DNA of 42,720 bases from Thermoactinospora rubra. Its GTDB lineage: Bacteria; Actinomycetota; Actinomycetes; Streptosporangiales; Streptosporangiaceae. Below, in pieces: positions 23,326-30,794 of the stretch. The DNA is taken from assembly GCF_002093975.1 (NCBI RefSeq), contig NZ_MSZZ01000068.1, positions 1 through 42,720 on the forward strand. The letters run 5' to 3'. Made by a program: the position numbers and the translations under genes. Every line of letters begins with the position of its first letter. Position 1 is the first letter of the stretch. Below the pieces are notes generated by a model that did no database searches, had not been told where the DNA came from, and saw only the letters and a list, made by a program, of their open reading frames with translations.

Positions 23326-24933
23326 ATGCGCTGGCTGAAGGGATTAGCCGTAGCCGGCGCCGTCGCGCTGGCCGCGTCCGCGTGCGCGGGCGGTCAGGTG
23401 CGCGGCGCCGACCGGACGGCGACGCCGGCCTCCACGACCACTCCGGGCGCGACGCAGCAGGCCACGGAGAACGCCTCCACCTTCGTCTACGCCCCCAACC
23501 TCGAGGTGGTCACCGACTGGGACCCCGCGACCTCGTACTCCAACGAGATCATGGCGATGGCCAACATCTACGAGGGGCTCACCAGGTACAACGCGCAGAC
23601 GCAGAAGCCCGAGCCGCGCCTGGCCACCGAGTGGACCTCGGCCGACGACGGCAAGGAGTGGACCTTCAAGCTGCGCGAGGGCGTGAAGTTCCACACCGGC
23701 GCGACCCTCACCTCGCAGATCGCCAAGCAGGCCATCGAGCGGACCATCAAGGCGGGCGGCGGGGCCGCCTACATCTGGGGCGCGGTCGACAAGATCGAGA
23801 CGCCGGACCCGCTGACGCTGAAGTTCACGCTCAAGTACGCCTCGCCGCTGGACCTGATCGCCTCCTCCGGCTACGCCGCCTACATCTACGACCCCGCCGG
23901 GGTGGACAAGGACGGCAAGAAGGACGGCGGCACCGGCCCCTACACCATCGACCAGTGGCAGAAGGGCAAGGAGACCGAGCTCACGCTCAAGGCGTTCGAG
24001 GACTACTGGGGCGGCTGGAAGCCCCAGCAGTACAAGAAGATCGCCTTCCGCGTCACCCCGGAGATCAACACGGCCTGGCAGCTGCTGCAGAGCGGCGAGG
24101 TGACGTTCGTCCCGCGGCTGAACCCGCAGCTGTTCGAGAAGGCCGCGACGACCCCGGCCGTCCAGACCTCCAAGGCGTCTTCGTTCCAGAACCTGCTCGT
24201 GCTGTTCAACACCGAGACCCTGCCCCTGGAGGTACGGCAGGCGCTGCAGTACGCGATCGACTACGACGGCCTGGTGGCGGCGCTGAAGGGCGCGGGCGTC
24301 AAGGCCAGCGGGCTGGTGCCGCAGGGCCTGCTGGGCCACGTGCCGGGCCGCGAGCCCAGGCAGGACCTGGCCAAGGCCCAGGAGCTGCTGGAGCGGGCCG
24401 GCTTCGGCCCCGACAAGCCCGAGCTGGTCCTCGACCTCACCTACGCCCAGGGCGACGAGGACCAGAAGCTGCTGGTCACCCTGCTGAGCGCGGCGCTGAA
24501 GAAGCTGAACGTGACGTTGCGCGCCAAGCCCATGCAGTGGAACGCGCAGTGGGACCAGGCCAAGGCCAAGGACCCGGCCAAGCGCCAGGACGTCTTCGTC
24601 ATGTACTGGTACCCGGACTATCCGGACCCGTACTCCTGGTTCGTCAACGTCTTCAGGAGCAAGGAGACGCCGGACTTCAACCTCTCCTACCTGAAGGACG
24701 CCGAGATCGACAAGATGATCGACGCGCTCCCCGCGCTGACCGCGACCGATCCCGCCGCGGCGCAGGCCTCCTACGCCGAGCTGCAGAAGAAGATCATCGA
24801 CGAGCGGGCCGCGGTGGCGGTGCCGTACGTGCAGACCTACCAGCGGGCGCTCGCCGCGGGCGTGCAGGGGTACGTCGACAACCCGGCCTACCCGAACGTG
24901 GTGTTCTTCTACGATCTGGCCCCCAGTCCCTGA
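23326..24933 (+). CDS. ABC-transporter substrate-binding lipoprotein, peptide/nickel (DppA) type
   Basis: 535 residues, ATG with GAAAGGA five bases ahead. Lipoprotein signal MRWLKGLAVAGAVALAASAC (Cys20), a Thr/Ala-rich linker (about 21-48), then the SBP_bac_5 fold: LATEWTSADDGKEWTFKLREGVKFHTG, GGTGPYTIDQWQKG, VRQALQYAIDYDGLV and the C-terminal lobe to the end. It would hold a peptide-like or hydantoin-like ligand at the cell surface for the two permeases. Its stop overlaps the first permease start (TGATG). A close paralogue lies at 32.8-34.4 kb. Confidence 0.95.
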   Translation: MRWLKGLAVAGAVALAASACAGGQVRGADRTATPASTTTPGATQQATENASTFVYAPNLEVVTDWDPATSYSNEIMAMANIYEGLTRYNAQTQKPEPRLATEWTSADDGKEWTFKLREGVKFHTGATLTSQIAKQAIERTIKAGGGAAYIWGAVDKIETPDPLTLKFTLKYASPLDLIASSGYAAYIYDPAGVDKDGKKDGGTGPYTIDQWQKGKETELTLKAFEDYWGGWKPQQYKKIAFRVTPEINTAWQLLQSGEVTFVPRLNPQLFEKAATTPAVQTSKASSFQNLLVLFNTETLPLEVRQALQYAIDYDGLVAALKGAGVKASGLVPQGLLGHVPGREPRQDLAKAQELLERAGFGPDKPELVLDLTYAQGDEDQKLLVTLLSAALKKLNVTLRAKPMQWNAQWDQAKAKDPAKRQDVFVMYWYPDYPDPYSWFVNVFRSKETPDFNLSYLKDAEIDKMIDALPALTATDPAAAQASYAELQKKIIDERAAVAVPYVQTYQRALAAGVQGYVDNPAYPNVVFFYDLAPSP

Positions 24934-25949
24934 TGACGCGGTACCTGACCCGCCGGCTCGGCCAGGCGCTCCTGGTCGTGGCCGGCGTGGTCGCGCTCAC
25001 CTTCGTGATCATGCGGCTGGTGCCCGGCGATCCGGCGGTCGCCTACGCCGGGCCCCGGGCGTCGGAGGAGCAGCTGGCCGAGGCGCGGCGGCGGTTCGGG
25101 CTGGACGAGCCGGTGTACGTCCAGCTGTGGACCTACCTGCGGGACCTGCTGTCCGGCGACTGGGGGACCAGCCTGCACACTCGCCGACCGGTGCTGGACG
25201 ATCTGTACCTGGCCTTCCCGGCGTCGCTGGAGCTGGTCGGGGCCGCGCTGGCGGTGGCCGTCGTGGCAGGCGTGCCGGCGGGCGTGCTCGCCGCCCGCTA
25301 CAAGACGAAATTTCCAGACTTTTCGGTCAGGGTGACGTCGATGCTGGCCGTCTCCGTCCCCGTGTTCTGGCTGGCGCTCGCCCTCCAGACCGTGCTCGCC
25401 AGCGGCCTGGGCTGGTTCCCGGTCGCGGGGGAGTACGACTCCCGCCTCGACGTCACCAGCCCGCTCACGCTGTGGACCAACATCACCGTCGTGGACGCGC
25501 TCATCACCGGCAACTGGCCCATCCTCACCAGCACGCTGCACCACCTCGTGCTGCCCGCCCTGGTCGTGGCCGCCTACCCGGCCGGGGTGATCGCCCAGCT
25601 CACGCGCGCCACGCTCATCGAGGAGGCGAGCCAGGACCACGCCCGCCTCGAACGCGCCCTCGGCTTCGGCGAGACCGCGATCCTCACGCGCTTCGCCCTG
25701 CGGCCCGCCCTCGGCCCGGTGCTGTCGCTCATCGCCCTCGTCTTCGCCTACTCGCTCGTCAACGCCTTCCTCGTCGAGGCCGTCTTCAACTGGCCGGGGC
25801 TGGGCCGCTACGCCGCCGAGTCGATCCGCTCGCTGGACACCCCCGCCATCGCGGGCGTCACGCTGCTGGTGGCCGTGGTGTACGTGCTGGCCAACCTCGT
25901 CGTCGACCTCCTGCAGGCCGTCGTGGACCCCCGGGTGAGGGCCCGATGA
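24933..25949 (+). CDS. ABC-transporter permease, DppB type
   Basis: 338 residues with six membrane segments. N-terminal RYLTRRLGQALLVVAGVVALTFVIMRLVPGDPA is the conserved DppB/OppB start. The loop RRFGLDEPVYVQLWTYLRDLLSGDWGTSL follows. The EAA-type motif is RATLIEEASQDHARLERALGFGE near residue 230. It pairs with the second permease to form the channel. The start overlaps the binding-protein stop by one base, and its own stop overlaps the next start (ATGA). Confidence 0.95.
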   Translation: MTRYLTRRLGQALLVVAGVVALTFVIMRLVPGDPAVAYAGPRASEEQLAEARRRFGLDEPVYVQLWTYLRDLLSGDWGTSLHTRRPVLDDLYLAFPASLELVGAALAVAVVAGVPAGVLAARYKTKFPDFSVRVTSMLAVSVPVFWLALALQTVLASGLGWFPVAGEYDSRLDVTSPLTLWTNITVVDALITGNWPILTSTLHHLVLPALVVAAYPAGVIAQLTRATLIEEASQDHARLERALGFGETAILTRFALRPALGPVLSLIALVFAYSLVNAFLVEAVFNWPGLGRYAAESIRSLDTPAIAGVTLLVAVVYVLANLVVDLLQAVVDPRVRAR

Positions 25950-26839
25950 GCCGGCCGATCTCGCCCAGGTCCGCGCCGCCCGAGCCCGGACCGCCCGAGC
26001 AGGCGCCGCTGCGCCGTACCCTGCCCAGGGTCCCGGACCGCTTCGCCGTGGCGGGGGTCGTGCTGCTCGCGCTCATCACGCTGGCCGCCCTGCTGGCCCC
26101 CTGGCTCGCGCCGTACCCGGAGGACCACCTCGACCCCGTCAACGCCCTCCGGCCGCCGAGCGCCGAGCACTGGCTCGGCACCGACGAGGTCGGCCGCGAC
26201 GTGCTCAGCAGGATCCTGTACGGCGCGCAGACGTCCCTGCTGATCGCGGCGGCCGTGCTGGGCGCCTCCTCGGTCGTGGGCGTGACGCTGGGCGTCGTCG
26301 CCGGGTACGCCGGAGGCTGGCTGCGGGACGTGATCATGCGGATCACCGACGTGTTCCTGGCCTTCCCCGCCCTGCTGCTGTCGGTGGCGCTCGCGGTGGT
26401 GCTGCATCCCAGCGTCGCCACGGTCATCGTGGCGATCGCCGTCACCTGGTGGCCCTGGTACACCCGCCTGGCGGCCTCGACGGCCGCCTCCGTCGCCACC
26501 CGCCCCTACGTCGACGCTGCCCGCTGCCTGGGGGTGCCCGCTCCGCTGATCGTCCTGCGGCACGTCCTGCCCAACTCGCTCACCCCCGTCCTGGTCCAGC
26601 TGTCGCTGGACGCGGGCGGGGTGATCCTCACCGCCGCCGCCCTGTCCTACCTCGGGCTGGGCGCCCAGGACCCGACGGCGGAATGGGGGCTGATGGTCCA
26701 GCTGGGCCAGTCCCGCTTCACCACCAACTGGTGGCTGGCCGCCTTCCCCGGCCTGGCGATCCTGCTGACCGCCTTCGCCTGCAACGTGCTGGGCGAGGGC
26801 CTGCGCAACGCGCTCGACCCCCGGAGGACGGTCCGATGA
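25946..26839 (+). CDS. ABC-transporter permease, DppC type
   Basis: 297 residues. A proline-rich cytoplasmic N-terminus (residues 1-30) precedes the first membrane segment. The DppC signatures are LGTDEVGRDVLSRILYGAQTSLLIA, ITDVFLAFPALLLSVALAV, and RPYVDAARCLGVPAPLIVLRHVLPNSLTPVLV (the EAA loop contacting the ATPases). TAAALSYLGLGAQDPTAEWGLMV is also typical. It forms the channel with the preceding permease. Both ends overlap neighbours by four bases, showing tight translational coupling. Confidence 0.95.
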   Translation: MSRPISPRSAPPEPGPPEQAPLRRTLPRVPDRFAVAGVVLLALITLAALLAPWLAPYPEDHLDPVNALRPPSAEHWLGTDEVGRDVLSRILYGAQTSLLIAAAVLGASSVVGVTLGVVAGYAGGWLRDVIMRITDVFLAFPALLLSVALAVVLHPSVATVIVAIAVTWWPWYTRLAASTAASVATRPYVDAARCLGVPAPLIVLRHVLPNSLTPVLVQLSLDAGGVILTAAALSYLGLGAQDPTAEWGLMVQLGQSRFTTNWWLAAFPGLAILLTAFACNVLGEGLRNALDPRRTVR

Positions 26840-27663
26840 TCCACGCGCGTGGCCTGGAGGTCCGGTACGGCACGCGGACCGTCGCCAGCGTTCCCGAGCT
26901 GGACGTCGGCGCCGGGGAGTGCGTGGCGATCGTGGGGGAGAGCGGGTCGGGCAAGTCCAGCACGCTCATGGCCCTGCTCGGCCTCGCCGAGGGCGCGCAG
27001 GTCTCCGGCGAGGTCTACGTCTGCGGCGTGGACGTGCTGAACGCCACCCCGCGGCGGCTGCGCGAGCTCAGGGGCGCCAAGGCCGCGCTGGTCATGCAGT
27101 CGCCCCAGGCGGCGCTGTGCCCGACCACCAGGCTCGGCACGCTGATGCTGCGGGCGCTGCGGCTGCACGGCATCGGACGGGACGAGAGCCCCGGACGCTG
27201 GCAGGCCTGGCCGAGCGCAGAACAGGCCGGGCAGCGGACCGGGCAGCGGGCCCGGCAGTGGGCCTGGCCGAGCGCCGGGCGGATGCGCCACCGCATGGCC
27301 GAGGCGATGCGGGCGGTGCTGCTGGACCCCGTGCTGCTGTCGCGCTACCCGCACGAGGTCTCCGGCGGCCAGGCCCAGCGCTTCGCCATCGCGCTGGCGA
27401 TCGCGCTAGGCGCCAAGGTCATCCTGGCCGACGAGCCGACCAGCGCCCTGGACGTGACCGTGCAGGCCGAGGTGATCGGCGTGCTGCGCCGCCTGCGCGA
27501 GACGCGGGGCCTGGGCCTGCTGCTCGTCTCGCACGACCTGGCCCTGGTCTCGACGATCGCCGACCGCGTGGTGGTGATGAAAGACGGGCGGGTCGTGGAC
27601 AGCGCCCCCTTCGCCGAGCTGAGCCATCCCTACAGCCGCGAGCTGCTGGAGGCCGTCCTGTGA
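26836..27663 (+). CDS. ABC-transporter ATPase, DppD type, with a repeat insertion
   Basis: 275 residues. Walker A GESGSGKSS (34-42), Q-loop Gln88, signature VSGGQ (175-179), Walker B VILADE (195-200) and the H-loop SHDL are intact. Between Q-loop and signature, residues about 114-150 are a low-complexity insertion with WPSA twice and three short Gln/Arg/Ala units, encoded by DNA repeats. The C-terminal oligopeptide-transporter extension (with Cys residues) that DppD relatives usually carry is missing; the partner ATPase has it. The start overlaps the permease stop by four bases. It energises the importer together with the next gene product. Confidence 0.92.
   Translation: MIHARGLEVRYGTRTVASVPELDVGAGECVAIVGESGSGKSSTLMALLGLAEGAQVSGEVYVCGVDVLNATPRRLRELRGAKAALVMQSPQAALCPTTRLGTLMLRALRLHGIGRDESPGRWQAWPSAEQAGQRTGQRARQWAWPSAGRMRHRMAEAMRAVLLDPVLLSRYPHEVSGGQAQRFAIALAIALGAKVILADEPTSALDVTVQAEVIGVLRRLRETRGLGLLLVSHDLALVSTIADRVVVMKDGRVVDSAPFAELSHPYSRELLEAVL
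27204..27275. repeat. Short tandem and direct repeats inside the first ATPase gene
   Basis: GGCCTGGCCGAGCGC occurs at 27204-27218 and 27261-27275. Between them lie three 12-bp units (27227-27238, 27239-27250, 27251-27262) of the form CCGGGCAGCGG(A/G). All units are multiples of three, so the frame is kept and they add a flexible loop to the protein. Confidence 0.7.
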
Positions 27664-28550
27664 GCGCCGGGCCGCCGATCCTCGGCGCCGAGCGGCTCAC
27701 CCTGGGGTACGGCGGGGCGGCTGTGGTCCACGACGTCACCTTCGGCGTGACCGAGGGCGGGGTCGGCCTCATCGGGGAGAGCGGCTCGGGCAAGACCACC
27801 ATCGCCCGCGCCCTGCTGGGGCTGCTGACCCCGCTCGGGGGCGAGGTGCGGTACGGCGGGCAGAACCTGAAATATGCAGATAAGAGGGCGTTCCGGAGGG
27901 ATGTCCAGCCGGTCTTCCAGGCCGAGTCGCTCGACCCCCGGATGCGGGTCGGCCGGTCCATCGCCGAGGGGCTGCCCAGGAGCGAGCGGTCCCGCGTGCC
28001 CGAGCTGATGGAGCAGGTCGGCCTCGACCCCTCGCTGGCCCGCCGCCGGCCGCACGAGCTGTCCGGGGGCCAGCGCCAGCGCGTCGTCATCGCCCGTGCC
28101 CTGGCGGTCCGCCCCCGGCTCCTCATCCTGGACGAGCCGACCAGCGCCCTGGACGTGACCGTGCAGGCGAAGATCCTCGACCTGCTCGCGGGCCTTGCCA
28201 CCGAACGGCTGCTGATCAGCCACAACCTCGCCGTCGTCGCGCGGCTGTGCCGTACCTCCCACGTGCTGTTCGCGGGGCGCGTCGTCGAGTCGGGGCCGAC
28301 GCGGGAGCTGCTGGAGCGGCCCGCGCACCCCTACACCAGGGCGTTGCGCGACGCCGTGCCCAAGATCGGCGGCCGGCCGCCGGTCGCGACCGGCGTCGAG
28401 GCGCGCCCGGCCGAGACCGGCTGCCCCTACCGGCTGCGCTGCCCGCTGACCGTGCCCGAGTGCGCCGAGCGGCCTCCGCTGCGGGACCTGGAGGGACCGG
28501 GGGGACGGCAGGTCGCCTGCCACCGGGCGGAGGACCAGCTCAGTCTGTGA
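27660..28550 (+). CDS. ABC-transporter ATPase, DppF type
   Basis: 296 residues from a GTG overlapping the previous stop (GTGA). Walker A GESGSGKTT, a Q-loop in VFQAESLDPRM, signature LSGGQRQR, Walker B LLILDEPTSALD and the H-loop SHNL are all canonical. The C-terminus holds the oligopeptide-ABC extension HPYTRALRDAVP and a Cys-rich tail (GCPYRLRCPLTVPEC...ACHRAED) found in Opp/Dpp ATPases, which can carry an Fe-S cluster in some members. It is the last gene of the operon. Its 3' end overlaps the MarR gene on the other strand by 11 bases. Confidence 0.93.
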   Translation: MSAGPPILGAERLTLGYGGAAVVHDVTFGVTEGGVGLIGESGSGKTTIARALLGLLTPLGGEVRYGGQNLKYADKRAFRRDVQPVFQAESLDPRMRVGRSIAEGLPRSERSRVPELMEQVGLDPSLARRRPHELSGGQRQRVVIARALAVRPRLLILDEPTSALDVTVQAKILDLLAGLATERLLISHNLAVVARLCRTSHVLFAGRVVESGPTRELLERPAHPYTRALRDAVPKIGGRPPVATGVEARPAETGCPYRLRCPLTVPECAERPPLRDLEGPGGRQVACHRAEDQLSL

Positions 28551-29001
28551 GCTTGCGGATGGTGTCGGCCATGTCGGCGGAGAAGCGGGCCAGCAGCTCC
28601 GACAGCTGGGCGCGGTCCTCCTCCGACCAGTTCGCCAGCGCCTCGCCGAACCAGCCGGAGGTGACCTCCCGGCACCGCCGCGTGACCTCGTAGCCCTCGG
28701 GGGTGAGGGCGATCAGCCAGGCGCGGCCGTCGGCGGGGTCCTGCACCCGGCTGACCAGGCCCCGGCGCTCCAGGGCCGCGACGTTCCTGGTCACGTGGGG
28801 ACCCTCCACCTGCATCCCTTCGGCGATCGCGCCGATCCTGCGCGGCTCACCCGCCTCGAACAGGTACGTGAGGATGTGGAGGGACGGCTTGTCCAGCGGC
28901 TGCCCGACCGCCTCGGCGAGCCGCCGCGAGGCCTTGCCCCGGTCGAGCGCGCGGATGAGCAGGCGCATCGACTCCACGGTGCGCGCGAGATCGGCGTCCA
29001 T
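28540..29001 (-). CDS. MarR-family transcriptional regulator
   Basis: 153 residues. The winged helix spans about residues 38-105, with LHILTYLFEAGEPRRIGAIAEGMQVEGPHVTRNVAALERRGLVSRVQDPADGRAWLIALTPEG as recognition helix and wing. Flanking helices form the dimer interface. It is divergent from an MFS transporter gene, with palindromic ACCTAA/TTAGGT sites in the promoter between them. It is the probable repressor of that gene and of itself, relieved by a small, likely toxic, ligand. The 3' end overlaps the upstream operon by 11 bases tail to tail. Confidence 0.92.
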   Translation of the reverse strand: MDADLARTVESMRLLIRALDRGKASRRLAEAVGQPLDKPSLHILTYLFEAGEPRRIGAIAEGMQVEGPHVTRNVAALERRGLVSRVQDPADGRAWLIALTPEGYEVTRRCREVTSGWFGEALANWSEEDRAQLSELLARFSADMADTIRKLTD

Positions 29002-29002
29002 G

Positions 29003-29062
29003 TTGATTACCTAACTTAGGTATGTATATTGTCGTCCCTGTTACTTACCTAAGTTACCTAAA
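29003..29062. promoter_or_regulatory. MFS promoter with embedded MarR operator and second site
   Basis: TTGATT (29003-29008), 16 bases, then TATATT (29025-29030) forms the MFS promoter. The perfect dyad TACCTAA-C-TTAGGTA (29008-29022) fills its spacer, ideal for repression. Downstream, TTACCTAAG (29045-29053) and TTACCTAAA (29054-29062) are direct repeats of the same half site, and ACTTACCTAAGT (29043-29054) is a shorter dyad. The second set lies directly before the AAGGAG ribosome site. Confidence 0.75.
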
Positions 29063-29071
29063 GGAGTCGTG

Positions 29072-30460
29072 ATGGCGGTATCCGCTGTCCTGCCCGAGGT
29101 TCCCCGGAAGACCCGCGGCCCCTGGCCCATGGTGGTGACGCTGGCCTTCTCGGCCTCGACCGCCGCCCTGCAGACCTCGGCCGTGCTGCCCATGCTGGGC
29201 ATCCTCCAGCATGACCTGCGCGTGTCGATCCTGGCGGCCAGCTGGACGCTGACCATCAGCCTGCTGGTGGGCGCGGTGGCGACGCCCTTGCTATCCCGGT
29301 TCGGCGACATGTACGGCAGGCGCCGCGTGATCCTGGCCGCCCTGCTCCTGCTGGTCGCCGGCTCGGTGATGGGGGCGCTGGCCGGCTCCCTGGCATGGCT
29401 CATCGCGGCCCGCGTCCTGCAGGGGTTCTCGGCCGCGCTCGTGCCGCTGTCCATCGGCGTCGCCCGCGAGGTGCTGCCGCGCAACCAGCTGCCCACCGGC
29501 ATCGGCGTGCTGAGCGCCACCATGGGCATCGGGTCCGGCGCCGGCATGATCCTGGCCGGGCTGGTGGGCGGCGACTTCCGCGCGGTGTTCTGGACCATCG
29601 GGGCCGTCGGGCTGATCGCCACCGTGCTGGTCGCGGTCCTGGTGGACTCCTCCGTGCCGGAGGTCAAGGGCCGTCCCGACCTCCTGGGCGCGGCGCTGCT
29701 GACCACGGCGCTGATCGCCCTGTTGCTGGCCGTCACCCAGGGCAGGGCGTGGGGGTGGACCTCGCCCGCCGTGCTGTCGCTGGTCGCGGTCGCGGCCGCG
29801 GGGCTGGCGACCTGGACGGCCGTCGAGCGCCGGGCGCCCGAGCCGCTGGTGGAGCTGCCGATGCTGACCCACCGCGGCACTGTCGGCGCGTCGATCTCCT
29901 CGGCGCTGCTGGGCTTCGCCTTCTTCGGCTTCTTCACCGGGCTGGCCTCCTACGCCCGCGCCCGTTTCGCCGCCTCCACCCTGGAGGTCGGGCTCTACCT
30001 GGTGCCCGCGACCGTGTTCATGCTCGTCCTGTCGCTGTACGCCGGGCGGCTGACGCGGCGGTTCTCGGCCTCCTCCCTGGTCGGCACGGGGTCGGCGGTG
30101 GTGGCCCTGGGCCTGGTGTGGCTCATCGTCTCCCACGACCACCCGGCGGACCTCTACGTGGCCAGCTCGCTGCTGGGCCTGGGCCTGGGGATCGGCTACG
30201 CCGCCCTGGGCACGATGGCGGTCGAGCACGTCGACCCGGCCAAGACCGCGGTGGCCGCCGGGGTGAACGCCCTGGTCCGCGTGGTGGGCGGCGCGGTCGC
30301 CGGAGCCGTGGTGGCCGCGATCCTGGCGGCCCGGCCCGACGTGGCCGGCTACGAGTGGACCTTCGCGGTCTGCGCGGTGGCGGGACTGGTGGGCGCCGTG
30401 GTGGCCTTCGCCTTCGGCCGGCTCAACCGGCGCCCCGCTACAGCGCCCGCAGGCCGCTGA
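29072..30460 (+). CDS. MFS drug/multidrug efflux transporter, DHA2-like
   Basis: 462 residues, ATG with AAGGAG five bases ahead (a GTG three bases earlier is too close to it). Twelve to fourteen membrane segments. MFS motif A is RFGDMYGRRRVIL between segments 2 and 3. GILQHDLRVSILAASWTLTISLLVGAVATPLL and LQGFSAALVPLSIGVAREVLP are typical of EmrB/QacA-type drug exporters. It exports an unknown compound by proton antiport. Control by the divergent MarR protein is suggested by operators in its promoter. Its 3' end overlaps the convergent DUF742 gene by 23 bases. Confidence 0.92.
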   Translation: MAVSAVLPEVPRKTRGPWPMVVTLAFSASTAALQTSAVLPMLGILQHDLRVSILAASWTLTISLLVGAVATPLLSRFGDMYGRRRVILAALLLLVAGSVMGALAGSLAWLIAARVLQGFSAALVPLSIGVAREVLPRNQLPTGIGVLSATMGIGSGAGMILAGLVGGDFRAVFWTIGAVGLIATVLVAVLVDSSVPEVKGRPDLLGAALLTTALIALLLAVTQGRAWGWTSPAVLSLVAVAAAGLATWTAVERRAPEPLVELPMLTHRGTVGASISSALLGFAFFGFFTGLASYARARFAASTLEVGLYLVPATVFMLVLSLYAGRLTRRFSASSLVGTGSAVVALGLVWLIVSHDHPADLYVASSLLGLGLGIGYAALGTMAVEHVDPAKTAVAAGVNALVRVVGGAVAGAVVAAILAARPDVAGYEWTFAVCAVAGLVGAVVAFAFGRLNRRPATAPAGR

Positions 30461-30794
30461 TGACGTCGAGCAGCACCTCAGGAGCCGGCACGGGCGGCGG
30501 CACCTCGACCTTGACCAGCTCCTTGGCGTGCAGGTCGCCGACCAGGACCCGCACCACGCCGATGGGCAGGCCCAGCTCCGCCGCCACGTCGACCAGGCGG
30601 GTGGGCTTGATGCACTTCTGCAGGATGATCAGGTGCTCCGGGCCCAGCCCGCCGGGCGGGGAGAAGCCGCCCAGGGTGGTGATGACGGCGATGAGGTCGA
30701 TGGCCTCGCTCGCGGGCACGGTGCGGCCGCGGGTCAGCAGGTAGGCCGGGACGATGGGACCGGCGTCCTCGTCCAGCCAGCGCTCGTCAGTCAT
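30438..30794 (-). CDS. DUF742 protein (CvnC-like conservon component)
   Basis: 118 residues, full length for the family. It begins with an acidic/IVPAYLLTRGRT segment, then LIAVITTLGGFSPPGGLGPEHLIILQKC and the winged-helix-like part (IKPTRLVDVAAELGLPIGVVRVLVGDLHAKELVKVEVPP). In conservons the order is sensor ATPase, Roadblock protein, DUF742, GTPase. Here it directly follows the sensor gene with an 8-base overlap, and no Roadblock or GTPase gene is present in the window. The 3' end runs 23 bases into the MFS gene on the other strand. Confidence 0.92.
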   Translation of the reverse strand: MTDERWLDEDAGPIVPAYLLTRGRTVPASEAIDLIAVITTLGGFSPPGGLGPEHLIILQKCIKPTRLVDVAAELGLPIGVVRVLVGDLHAKELVKVEVPPPVPAPEVLLDVISGLRAL

